Notes under the pieces: generated by a model
What the model was told of the DNA's origin: nothing
Seen by the model: the letters and a program-made list of their open reading frames with translations, nothing else
Databases searched by the model: none
Program-made: the position numbers and the translations under genes
Source of the DNA: Skeletonema tropicum
Taxonomy: Eukaryota > Bacillariophyta > Thalassiosirophyceae > Thalassiosirales > Thalassiosiraceae
DNA: 64,000 nucleotides
Direction: 5' to 3'
Assembly: GCA_037178625.1 (NCBI GenBank)
Contig: CM074140.1
Coordinates: 1,612,001-1,676,000 of the forward strand
Part shown: piece by piece, positions 40,767 through 50,552 of the stretch
Layout: each line of letters begins with the position of its first letter
Numbering within the stretch: position 1 is the first letter of the stretch

Positions 40767-43762
40767 CACACAAGGAGATACTGTGTACGTTTGCCCTCAC
40801 ATCCTACCTTTGACTTCAATTGAGGGAGTTAGCACGGGTTCTAAGCCTCCCGGTCTAAGTTCAAAAGTAGGAGTTTCAACGTAGGAATAGTACATAGCGT
40901 GTGATATGACTATCGCTACGACATTTGTTAACCCTTACTAACCAAAACAGGCAAAAATCAATATATTTTCTTGACGGGCTAACTATCGCCAAACACTTTT
41001 TCATCTCCACTCAACATCACAAAGATGAGGAGCACCGGCACCATGGTGTGTTTGCGTCCTATGGTGATATAATGTCCCATCTTGATATACTGGTGAACTT
41101 TTTTGGCAACGAACTCTACACCCATATTTTAGTTCATTACTAAAAAAGTTCACCAGTATACAATAACGTCGAATTAATTCTCGTCGACATTTTTTATCGC
41201 TAGAAATTTCCCCTCGACGACACAGTCTGCCGCTGCCGTATTTATCCAAAAGAGAGGCAGTAGGGTGTGCCATCACTCCGCCCTGCCCCTCTCAATCGAC
41301 AACCAAACATATATTATTCGTAGGTTATGCTTATCGCCACAGTAATCACCGTATTCACCAAGAATATAAGTGATCTAGCCACATCATCATGAAAAGCCAC
41401 CTGTCGCCTTGTTGCGACCGACACTCTCACCAAAGGATGCATCACAGAAGGAACGAAGCCCTGAAACTTATGCCCCAGTTATAATATGATATAGAGCGAT
41501 GATTGGGGGGCATAAACCTAATAAAAAGAGTCTTATTGTCTCCTTGAAGCGACGAGTCAATAATTACAAAAAACTCGTCTCAAATGGGCACAATAACCAC
41601 CATCAATTGTTGTATACAGCCACCAATAATTCCAAAACACATCCAAAGCAGAACTAACAAATAATTGCGGTAATAATATACATTGGTATTGTTTGGAGTA
41701 GTGTTTTCAATCGGATAATATTAAATATTATTTGGTACAATAAATTACAAAAAAATGTAGGCCTCTACACCATGATAAATATGACATCTACACCTATATT
41801 GCGGCTACTGAAGCGTGTATACCCCCCCGATATCCTCTTTTATGTTGTGAGTTGAAGAATTGTGTTTGCATTGTTGTTATGGACTGTTTATATGGTTGAT
41901 TGTTGCATATTAATTATGTGAAACATCACATATCCGATCACATGTGCGCCTGGGTAATAATAAATAGAGGGAGCACTCTCATACGTGGGGCACGACCTCG
42001 GAAGTCAATACTATGTTGCAGATGAGATATGTAAAGTAGGGGACCTTGTAGTGCAGAGTATCATTGCCAAAAGGATCATATCACAGGTGGACGAAGATGA
42101 CCAATTTTCATATCGTTGATGGCGAGTAAAATAACTCAACGACGGCATCTACCTCGACAAAGGAACGCCTCCATAATATACCCAATAGTAATGGAGAGCG
42201 ATATAGGTGCGTATATTGGTTATATTTGAAGCGTGTGCATTGTTGGGGCCGTCGGTAGGAGCGGCAGCTTCATGGTCATGGTTGATGTCAAAAAGTGCAG
42301 CATTAGGTAGGACTTACAGGTAGTATGTACGTTCTACGAAGATTTGAATTCCTACGTAGGCCTTAGAACCCGTGTTAGTGGACAACTAAGGTACTCCTAT
42401 CAATGAGCTTCTACAGACGAAATAAATGGTAGGAGTATTGACGCTTTGAAATAGGGTCAACATCCTAGTAGTTACTGAGTTCTGGCTAGTCGTAGGGAGC
42501 CCATTTTCACCATGGTTGTGTCGTTTTAGATGCCATTATCGGAGGTGAGTCAGGCCAAAAACTTTTGGTTTCCACATTGTACGTAGGATTACGTATATCA
42601 GTGCCAGTTACTGTCACACAGACAAAACTAAATTAGACTTCTTGAGGGCCCACCAGACGTACTTTAAAATTTCTGTTATATATAACCCTAACCCTAACCC
42701 CAACTCAAGTTATGTCTGACAAGCACTTTTGAAGTGTACTGTACTATTGAGTTCAGCTTGCAAGTTTTTTTTCAATATCAGGCTGATGGTGGCAAGTAAG
42801 ATATCGATAAGATCCTAATGGCCAAGGGATGAAGATTACCACTGCAATAGTTACTGTGTTATTGAGGGTCGTAGGAAGCCATTTTTCACCATGGTCTGGG
42901 TCCATTTTTGATGGTTGATGGCAAGTGAGTACCGCATGTACATAGGAACTAGTACAAAAGAGACCGGTACTGGTTTTTTATCGGAAGCCACACTCGAATG
43001 ACACAACTTCAAGTTGGAGCAATTTGGAGGAGGTTGCTTAATTGTGCGACGCTTAGCACTTTTGCTACCCACATAAAAACAAACGGCGGTTAGATCAAAA
43101 CACAGAGGATATACATATTAGGAAGAACTGACGCGCGTTTTAAAAAAATAACGGAGGTCAAACTCCCACGAGAAAAAAAGTTAAGCGTCTCACAAAATAG
43201 GTGCTTGCAAATTCAAAACAATGGAACAGTAGGTAGGAGTGCAAAAAAATTAATTTTGGGCTTCGTCACGCCACTCAACTCTTACTTTCCGACGTGTGGC
43301 GTGACGAAAAGAATTTTCGAAAAATTCCTTCTGGATTCTGGAAGCTACAAAAAGTGCCTGTCAAAATTTTATGTAAGTAGGATTTGAGAGCAAACGTACA
43401 GCAGCTCTCAGTCGACTCAAGAGTCGTCTCAGCCCCTCCAAAAGCGAAGGCGTATCCACGATTCTTTTCTTCTTGCAGTACTAGTGATACGTATCGTTTA
43501 CCGTAGCACAGAAATAACCTAAAGCCCCACACACAGAAAAGTAAGAACAAACTCTGAAGCACATCTAAACCATGATGACCTACCTACTGACCACAATCAA
43601 TACGATTGCCGCTGATGAAGTTAATTCGAAAGGATTTGTCGTCAATAATCCTTCGGCAAAAGTAAAATAGATATTGTCTACTGGGATAGGTTACATCTTG
43701 CAGTTGAAGTAGTTGAACTTCCTCGCTTCGCTCACTCAAATCGAAAAATCTTTGACATCATC
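40767..43762. other. 3.0 kb of AT-rich, gene-poor sequence
   Basis: No recognisable protein. Contains a 19-bp perfect hairpin (41086-41160) and a 13-bp inverted pair CACGGGTTCTAAG (40833-40845 and 42362-42374) that could be ends of an old 1.5-kb element. There is also a diverged direct repeat (about 42465-42560 and 42845-42935) and a short telomere-like run ACCCTAACCCTAACCCC near 42685. 43535-43559 repeats 31171-31195 exactly. Confidence 0.4.
41086..41160. repeat. perfect 19-bp inverted repeat (hairpin)
   Basis: TATACTGGTGAACTTTTTT at 41086-41104 and its exact inverse at 41142-41160, separated by 37 bp. No coding context. Confidence 0.85.
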
Positions 43763-44262
43763 ATGCAGAAGAATTATAAAAACCTTGAAAGCATCCACGC
43801 CTACTTACACAATTCAATGGTAGTCTCTATCCGCTCGACATTGACTGCGTTAACTCTTCTTTTTCTGTCGTCACACTCAGCAGCTTTTGCAGGCCCGCAT
43901 AGTTTCACTCTCGTGCAGCATCGCCATCAAGCAAACCAGTTCCAAGAAGCTACAGGCACCACCTCGCTCTCGGCCAGCAAGAACAGCAAGAAAAACATCA
44001 ACGAGGAAGACGACTCGGAGAGCAAGAGAACATACACAAAAATAGACGACGGATCACCTCTCGGCGTTGCAATGTAGGCATCGGTGGATTACTCTACACC
44101 AAAGGCGGTGATACATTTTCATTCCTTCAACAACAAGATTCTTCTTCCATCCAGGATCTTCCATCTTGCAGCATCAAGTTGATCAAAGAATTACATAGTT
44201 CCTGGAAGATCGCGGCCGTTCTCAAAATTAGAAGTAGTCGAGGTCTGAGCACTATGTGTTGA
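43763..44262 (+). pseudogene. frameshifted plastid-leader-like protein fragment
   Basis: The frame from ATG 43763 (or 43817, MVVSIRSTLTALTL) has a signal-peptide-like segment LTALTLLFLSSHSAAFAGP, whose A-A-F-A resembles the diatom plastid AFAP motif. A Lys/Glu/Asp-rich stretch and DDGSPLGVAM follow, then a stop at 44075. In the next frame VGIGGLLYTKGGDTFSFLQQ continues for 60 codons to TGA 44262. The sense of GSPLGVA + VGIGGLLYTKGG suggests one gene with a single-base shift, possibly ending in a short membrane or Gly-rich hairpin. No family recognised. It ends about 180 bp before copy 2 of the segmental duplication. Confidence 0.5.
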
Positions 44263-44441
44263 CTATGAACCGAAGGAGTAAGGAGTTCTCAATATGCGAA
44301 CGGGTGATTATTTCTTTATTATTGATTATTTCTTCTCTGGCAATGTTCCAAGCTAAGGTAAGGGCGATGCATAATTTATGAAACTGAAAGTGCTTGTGAA
44401 ATTCATTTTGTAAGAGAAGCTTCAGCAGGCAGCAGGGTTCT

Positions 44442-46861
44442 TAATTCATAACTTGCAGCATCGTAGATGCAAGATCAATCTTGGTACAGAAACAGACAAG
44501 AAGACTTAGTGCTCATAAACTACTCCTCAACAAACAAAACAACTAAGAAACATAACACACAATTATGAAAGTATTGATAGTTACAGGGGATTGCCCAAGT
44601 CATCCATATGCATGTGCAAAGCTAGCCACAGTGCTGGCATGCAACCATGATGTAACTCTAGCTGGACCAAACGGCTCTGCCCTCGCTCGACTTCAAGCTG
44701 AGGCAGAGATATACAATAAAACAGGCAAGAGAGAGATAAAATGCATATCCATAGGTAATGCCAATACTGTCGTGCATTGTAATGTGAGGTAAGTTGCTTG
44801 CATGACAAACCGCAAAATGTAATAAATTAGTTGCCTACTGCCATGCTTTTTCAGAAAAGAAGCTCATACGTCAACTTCTTCTTTCAACCAAATCACACGT
44901 AGACCAGTAATCAATCCACAAGAGTATTCCGCGTTGAAAATCATTGGTCGTGCGTTACTGGACAGAAACTACAATCCTTTTGTAATTGCAAACCAATTTG
45001 AAGATGTGATGGACAATCAAATTTCAACTTACAGCAATATTAAAATGGTTGTTGGAAACTTTGATATCGTTTATGCGATTCACACCGCTGCCGCAACTGT
45101 TTGCGATGCAATCGAGGCACGCCAAAAAGAAGGTGATGTACATCTTCCTCACGTGATAATCTTCTCATCACTGCCATACGACCCTGTCTTCTTTCGCAGC
45201 TCTAAAGATGTGTCCCAAAACCTATGGCGTGCACCTCGTTCGATAGTTGCGTTCCCACATGTTGCGACTTACGCATCTGCCGACAAGACACGAAACATAT
45301 TCATCCCCGTATCAATTCTATGCTTCCTGGTGAGGTTGTTTTGGATGTGGCTTGATACGCACTTCGTCGAGAAGGCATGGAAGATAGCTGGGAAACGAAA
45401 TGATTCGCGCCGAGCCGAACGTCATCTTCCACCAGTTCATTGCGGCAACAAGTATTATTGGCAAAACTATCCTGTGCTCAGCATGGGTGGTATTCATCCA
45501 TTTACTACCAGTGGAACGTATATTGCAGATAATGTCACTGTAATTGGATCCTTGAAAAGCCACGCACCGGTAGATATCACTCGCTTGGGTGATTGGGTTG
45601 GCAGCAGTAACGCAGGTCAAAATGTAATATATGCGTGCTTTGGAACGGGAACTATATTGTCAGAAGAAGAAATTAGAAACCTAGCCAAAATGGTCATCGC
45701 ACTTGAAGTCACTCAATATCGTGTTCTTTTGGCTCTCAGGAAAGAAGAACAAGATCGTCACCGTCAAACTTTTGACAAAGTCATTTGCTCGAAGCCCACG
45801 TTTGAAGCAGAGGGCGTTGTAGAATATAGGCATGGTGCTTTTAGGATTGATGCTGATGTCCCTCAAGAGTCTCTCTTACAAAGCGGTAGGGTTGTTTTAT
45901 TCGTAACTCATATGGGCTTTGGTGCTTTTACTGAAGCTATCAACGGTGGGTAAGTCACTCTGCTGTGCATTGCTTGTATTATTGTTTGCACAAATACCAT
46001 ACTTACGGTACTCTGCGTTCTCAGTGTCCCAATGATTGCATACCCAAGTGGTTGTGATCAATGGTACAATGCTCAAAGAGCTGTCGAGGTAGGCGTCGCT
46101 GTCAAAGCAAATCCCAAAATGGAAGGTTTAGACTCCACCGTGATTGATATGCTCAAAAATGATACGATCAAGGCGCGTTCCATGCAGCTAGCATCGGAAG
46201 TAAACATGTTTGCCTCCGATGAAATCATCCTCGAGCAAGCTAACGAAGTTGCTCTTGGTGGTGATGCTTGTGATTCGGAAACTGCGCCTATGTGCTCGAC
46301 CTGCGACGACGCCCATTCAGTTGGTCAATCCCGAAAGAATGCATAAAATTTAGGAACCTACATTCTTACAATAATCCATCTTTCCTCAATCTGTAGAACT
46401 ATCCTTGTACCATGTTGCGAGCAGTTTCCACTCATGTTTATCCTGCAGTGATAAAATGTGTTTCATCCATCTCGTATCTTCCGCTGCCAGCGGACCTTTC
46501 TCAAAGACTTGTCTCAGCCATTCTAGATGATGTCTCACGTACTTGTCAAATATTTCATTGTCTAACAGGTAGTGACCTGGGAATCGATACGGACTAATAG
46601 TACCATTGTCTCGGCGAAAGAAGGAGGAAATGTACCATCTTCCACCTACGAAAGCAACCTTCTCATCACACAACTCCCATCCTAAGTCCTTTTGAAGACT
46701 ATCGTAAAGAATAATCAAGTGCTGGGGTCTTGAATTCGTTGGCTGCAAGAAGATATATTCCGACTCTAAACTTTCAATAGGAGGTGTTGTTGCTTCGGAT
46801 TTTCCGGCTATAATATCTAACATGGTATGTACTCCCATACCAGCGATGACAACTGCGTTTG
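44442..46861 (+). repeat. 2.4-kb segmental duplication, copy 2
   Basis: Direct copy of 27175-29593. Homology ends at ACTGCGTTTG inside the intact TrmK-like gene, so this copy is the better candidate for the parental locus. Divergence is about 2% over the first half and apparently nil from about 45815 to 46861. Confidence 0.93.
44565..46346 (+). CDS. UDP-glycosyltransferase (GT1-like), copy 2, three exons
   Basis: Paralogue of the gene at 27297, same exon plan: 44565-44788, 44855-45949, 46025-46346, 546 aa, all splice sites conserved. The donor-site motif across the second intron (FVTHMGFGAFTEAINGG|VPMIAYPSG, DQWYNAQ) is identical. Substitutions against copy 1 include E/D in the NHxVTLAGP segment, VDTVVHL to ANTVVHC near residue 70, LEEVMDNQIP to FEDVMDNQIS, and D/H and Y/H changes in exon 2. 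Exon 3 is identical. Both copies look translatable. It is convergent with the TrmK-like gene, 39 bp stop to stop, so the 3' UTRs probably overlap. Confidence 0.88.
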
Positions 46862-47633
46862 CTTCATCTGGTTGCAGCGCACTCAAACCATCTCCTACTC
46901 GGAACTGAATTGGTAACTCCAATGATTTGTTGCCATTCACTGTGCCAATTTTCGATAGGGCATCATTCACTCGTTTCAAGGAAGCAAGGCCTCCATTCTC
47001 AAGAGCCTGTGATGATAAATCTGTACCAAACACTTTGGAGAATACAAACTCATCTGAGGTATCACGCGACTGATTTACCCATGCAATACACGCCAAGCTG
47101 AGAGCAAGCATTCCATGGTCACAGCCAACATCTGCTATTGATGTCATCCTATTACTGCTGGATTTGCTTGGTACTAAAATGAGTTGTATTAGAGGGTTCA
47201 TCCTTTCCCAAGTTCGATTGAATGAACGTCTATTCGAAGACATAATTTCCATCGTGCACTTGGCAACGTCCATAGGGTCGGCATCATGTTTGCTGAAGAC
47301 TTGAGTATTGTGTATTCCTTGGGTGGCTTCGTCGTTATTCTTACTCACCGCCACTCGGAGACAGGCACGAAACCTATCATATCGATTCACCTTGGTCACT
47401 TTGCCACACGTTGTTGAAATCAATCTGGATTGCCCATTCCGCTGTGACGCAAGGTGTCGGTACAACACATCATGTGATTGCACTGCTGATGATGCCATCA
47501 AGTGAGGCGGTAGGCCACAAAGACGGAACGCCATCACCGAATACATTTGAAGCAAAACTTCGGAAAAACAAAGAACTAGCAATGCGACGATCAAGGGATT
47601 GATGGCCCTTACACCGTAGCCGTTGTTTATCAT
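46386..47633 (-). CDS. TrmK-like tRNA (adenine-N1)-methyltransferase
   Basis: Rossmann-fold methyltransferase of the bacterial TrmK type (m1A22 of tRNA), 415 aa, one exon. Motif I is SIADVGCDHGMLALSLA near residue 172, VFGTDLSSQALENGGLASLK near 207 is the acidic-loop strand, LPIQFRVGDGLSALQ near 245 follows, and AVVIAGMGVHTMLDIIAG near 265 is the TrmK-specific I-A-G-M-G catalytic motif. The C-terminal half has FLQPTNSRPQHLI and the usual coiled tail region. The first 110 residues are extra: a hydrophobic start (NPLIVALLVLCFSEVLLQM) and a basic, Ser-rich part, consistent with targeting to an organelle, where a bacterial-type tRNA modification would fit. The 3' third is duplicated at 29118-29593. 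Confidence 0.85.
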   Translation of the reverse strand: MINNGYGVRAINPLIVALLVLCFSEVLLQMYSVMAFRLCGLPPHLMASSAVQSHDVLYRHLASQRNGQSRLISTTCGKVTKVNRYDRFRACLRVAVSKNNDEATQGIHNTQVFSKHDADPMDVAKCTMEIMSSNRRSFNRTWERMNPLIQLILVPSKSSSNRMTSIADVGCDHGMLALSLACIAWVNQSRDTSDEFVFSKVFGTDLSSQALENGGLASLKRVNDALSKIGTVNGNKSLELPIQFRVGDGLSALQPDEANAVVIAGMGVHTMLDIIAGKSEATTPPIESLESEYIFLQPTNSRPQHLIILYDSLQKDLGWELCDEKVAFVGGRWYISSFFRRDNGTISPYRFPGHYLLDNEIFDKYVRHHLEWLRQVFEKGPLAAEDTRWMKHILSLQDKHEWKLLATWYKDSSTD

Positions 47634-47865
47634 ATTGGTTCAGCTGGAAAGCTCCAAGTATTTTATGGAGATGTTCGTTGATTTTATCTGCGTGGATTTA
47701 TGTGGACGAGCGAGCGTACATAGAGAGGCGACAGAGATGATGTGACGAAGGCAGTGCCGGTGTGACGTAGGTACACCTGATGCTATTGGAATGGAATCTT
47801 ATATATTTCTTCTCTTCTTATGCTGCGTATTATAATTTGTATTGCTTTTATTAGCTTCACCTTGG

Positions 47866-49497
47866 TTATTGTCGTCTCAATGCAGTTGAATTTTTATTGT
47901 TTGACACCGCCTTGGTAGTTGCAGTCTCCGATGCAGCATTGGTAGCAATAGATTTCGGTTTCTTGGCTGTTCTGCAAACTTCCACTTCTACTTCTTTATA
48001 AACAAATATCTTTTTCCCATCCTGCCTCTGTGCTTGCCTCTGCTTTTTCTTCACCATATTACAAATACAAATCTCATCAGCTTTTGCTGTTTCTAGTTCA
48101 CATACGAGCTTTGGCCTTTTCCAATACTGCTTAAGAAATTTCCCGTCTTTCCACATCTTTGTTGGCACTGGAGGACCTAGCGTGGAATTTGCACAATGTC
48201 CATACAAGATCGCGTGAACACGCCTCATCAGATCCTTCTCTTTTGGTTTACCATGCATATCACCACTCTTCAGATGAAATGAAACGGAGTTTTTCACGAC
48301 ACGTTCGGGCCCAATATTTTTATTATCCGAGAAATAACTGTACCAGAACATAGGGTTCTTCTTGGGATCATAGTTGAACTCAAATTCAGGATTGACATGG
48401 TTGTATCTTTCGGCACCAGTTTCATCCGTCGTCCAGTACGCTTCGATTCCTTCGTTCTTCAGGCAACGTGTTATCAAGAAATCTTCTTCCGACGAGATAA
48501 GATGTGGTGCACAATGCGGAAAAGATGTTACCAACGCTTTCAAGGCTGCCTTGTTCAAAGTGTAGCCGCCGCCGCCAGTAACATAAGAAGAATTCCTATA
48601 CCCGTGCTGATAAAATTGTTGTCCAAGAAGAAGTGGCTTCTCTCCTCCATTTGATGCAGATACAATGTCCTCTGATTCCAAATAGAGACGCAAATTCTCG
48701 ACAAGGACATACATGTCATCTCCACCAATATGAAACCAATCATAGGAGTCATAGTAGTGAACGTAAACGTAGGACCACATGGCCCTAACTTTTTGCCACA
48801 TATTGCCGTATTCCTCCTTTCCTTCATGAGGTATGTAAACCGAATCGATAGATCTGTCTGTAATTGTTGATGCTACATGAAAGCCATCACATCGATGCCC
48901 CCACGTCTCTCGAATAGCTTGAATTCGCAAACGTTGCTTGTTGGTTGTGTAAATATGACAATAGATCTTGGCACGAGGTTTTGTGACCCCATTATTACCT
49001 TCCTTCACCAACTTGTTGGCACGTTCATGTGCAGCAAGGTCAACATATACTCGTTGAGTCATCAATTGCATTGTCGCGTCATTTGGGCCACAGTTCCCTT
49101 GCTTGAAATCAAATGCAGGAGGATTCGTATGTAATGCTGTGGCGTCATGGACATATCCAGGATTTCCATTCTCGTCTAGTGCTGGAAAGTATATCCCAGT
49201 GAGGTTGACATTGTTGCACATGAACGTTGTTGTATTTCCTACGTTCGTACGTTTACATCCCTTCGTATAAGTACCATCAAGACTTGTCCCTTGCTGTAGC
49301 GTTGTATTCGTCAACAATGCCATGATATGGGTTTCAATATCTTTTGTCTTGTCGTCCCCAAATAACTCGTGCGATGGAGTAGTTGGCACGGCAGAGAACA
49401 GATAAATAGTTGTACAGAGCCATAATGACAAGCTCAGGAGCGCGAAGCCCAGTATTACTAGCTGCCGCATTGGCGTCTTCTGCAGTGGCCATACCAT
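47866..49497 (-). CDS. GT31 glycosyltransferase, C1GALT1-like
   Basis: Type II Golgi beta-1,3-glycosyltransferase of family GT31, 543 aa. One membrane segment near residues 12-33 (LVILGFALLSLSLWLCTTIY) leads to a lumenal stem and a catalytic domain. Motifs are RIQAIRETWGHRC near 197, DWFHIGGDDMYVLVENL near 257 (DDM as the DxD metal site), YVTGGGGYTLNKAALKAL near 297 and ISSEEDFLITRCL near 325 (catalytic acid region). NSVSFHLKSGDM near 400 corresponds to the conserved V-S-F-H of C1GALT1/fringe relatives. C1GALT1 adds galactose to O-GalNAc; the diatom acceptor is unknown. The C-terminus is Lys/Ala/Thr-rich. It is divergent from the small plastid-type gene (335 bp between starts). A second GT31 gene begins beyond the window end at 64000. 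Confidence 0.88.
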   Translation of the reverse strand: MVWPLQKTPMRQLVILGFALLSLSLWLCTTIYLFSAVPTTPSHELFGDDKTKDIETHIMALLTNTTLQQGTSLDGTYTKGCKRTNVGNTTTFMCNNVNLTGIYFPALDENGNPGYVHDATALHTNPPAFDFKQGNCGPNDATMQLMTQRVYVDLAAHERANKLVKEGNNGVTKPRAKIYCHIYTTNKQRLRIQAIRETWGHRCDGFHVASTITDRSIDSVYIPHEGKEEYGNMWQKVRAMWSYVYVHYYDSYDWFHIGGDDMYVLVENLRLYLESEDIVSASNGGEKPLLLGQQFYQHGYRNSSYVTGGGGYTLNKAALKALVTSFPHCAPHLISSEEDFLITRCLKNEGIEAYWTTDETGAERYNHVNPEFEFNYDPKKNPMFWYSYFSDNKNIGPERVVKNSVSFHLKSGDMHGKPKEKDLMRRVHAILYGHCANSTLGPPVPTKMWKDGKFLKQYWKRPKLVCELETAKADEICICNMVKKKQRQAQRQDGKKIFVYKEVEVEVCRTAKKPKSIATNAASETATTKAVSNNKNSTALRRQ

Positions 49498-49832
49498 TGT
49501 TCAGCCGCAGTATTACAGCTCAAGGGCTGATTATTTCTTCGTCTTCGGCTTCGGAGAATGCATGCTTGAGGAGCTTGACTGTTGATGAATGACTGAAGAA
49601 AGGAAAAAAGAGCGAGAGCAGAGGAGCTTGAAGATGATTGAATAAAGAGGTCTCGCCCCCGAAAGAAGCCCGACAAAGCTTGAGAAGTACTGATTATAGC
49701 CAAAAGGGGGCTCTGATTTGCCCGCTTTCCGCTGATGTCTTCGTGGAAGCCTCCATGACATCTTCATGTAAGTAGGTGGTACATGCTCGTAGAGTGACCT
49801 CGACCTCACCTCGATCGAATTACAACGCCACC

Positions 49833-50300
49833 ATGACTCCTATGACATCCCATCGCAGCCTCCTAGCATCGGTGGTGCTGATTCTAGCTGCTGCTCAATT
49901 CTCAAGCACCGCTGCCTTCACACCTGTCTCATCGTCGGTATGCAACAATCCACGTCAGCTACGTCAGTCACTTATTCTGCCAGCCACCCCAGATGATAAG
50001 AACGTTGGAGTAATAGATCTAACAGACGATGACGACGACGACGACGACAATTCAGTCATGATTTCCACTGAAGCTAGCAGTGCATCTTCTGAACAACAAG
50101 CTGGAGCACCATTCCTCTCGCAGGGAGAATTGTCCGATGATCCGAATTTACTCAACCCTGACTTCACAGATCCAAAGCAAACCAGAGTGATTATCTACAT
50201 CATTTTGACGTTGGTTCCTGTTCTCTTCTTGATACCACTTATGATTGGTTCGAGAGACCTGATTCCTCTTGACGCGTTGCCTCCGGTCGAGTTGAACTAA
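49833..50300 (+). CDS. putative plastid membrane protein, 155 aa
   Basis: Unknown family. The open frame extends upstream to 49776, but the first ATG in good context (CCACCATGA) is 49833. The leader SLLASVVLILAAAQFSSTAAFTP is a signal peptide ending in A-A-F-T-P, the diatom plastid presequence type. Then comes a Thr/Asp-rich acidic part (DLTDDDDDDDD). QTRVIIYIILTLVPVLFLIPLM is one membrane span, followed by GSRDLIPLDALPPVELN at the C-terminus. A small acidic protein with one C-terminal span may belong to the thylakoid or envelope. No motif defines the role. Confidence 0.7.
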   Translation: MTPMTSHRSLLASVVLILAAAQFSSTAAFTPVSSSVCNNPRQLRQSLILPATPDDKNVGVIDLTDDDDDDDDNSVMISTEASSASSEQQAGAPFLSQGELSDDPNLLNPDFTDPKQTRVIIYIILTLVPVLFLIPLMIGSRDLIPLDALPPVELN

Positions 50301-50552
50301 TGCATCACTGAGGTATCGGGCATCAAACAGAGAGAGGGTAACAGAAATTGTTAAGTGCGTCTGAAAAGGAAACAGCTGCTCTAATCTGATAAATACACGC
50401 TAAGAAGACAAAATCATCAAGCACCACTGAGATATTGGCGTAAAGCAGTTGATCTACTGTAAAAGCTAAAAGATGAAAACACGCACTTGTTTAAGTGAAT
50501 AGGTAACTTATTTATCAAAAATCTGTTGTTCTGGTGTCAGTGTTTAGTTAAA

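Noticed and set aside
42680..42703. Telomere-like CCCTAA repeats
   Set aside because: Only about two to three units (ACCCTAACCCTAACCCC), far too few for a telomere. No subtelomeric structure is evident.
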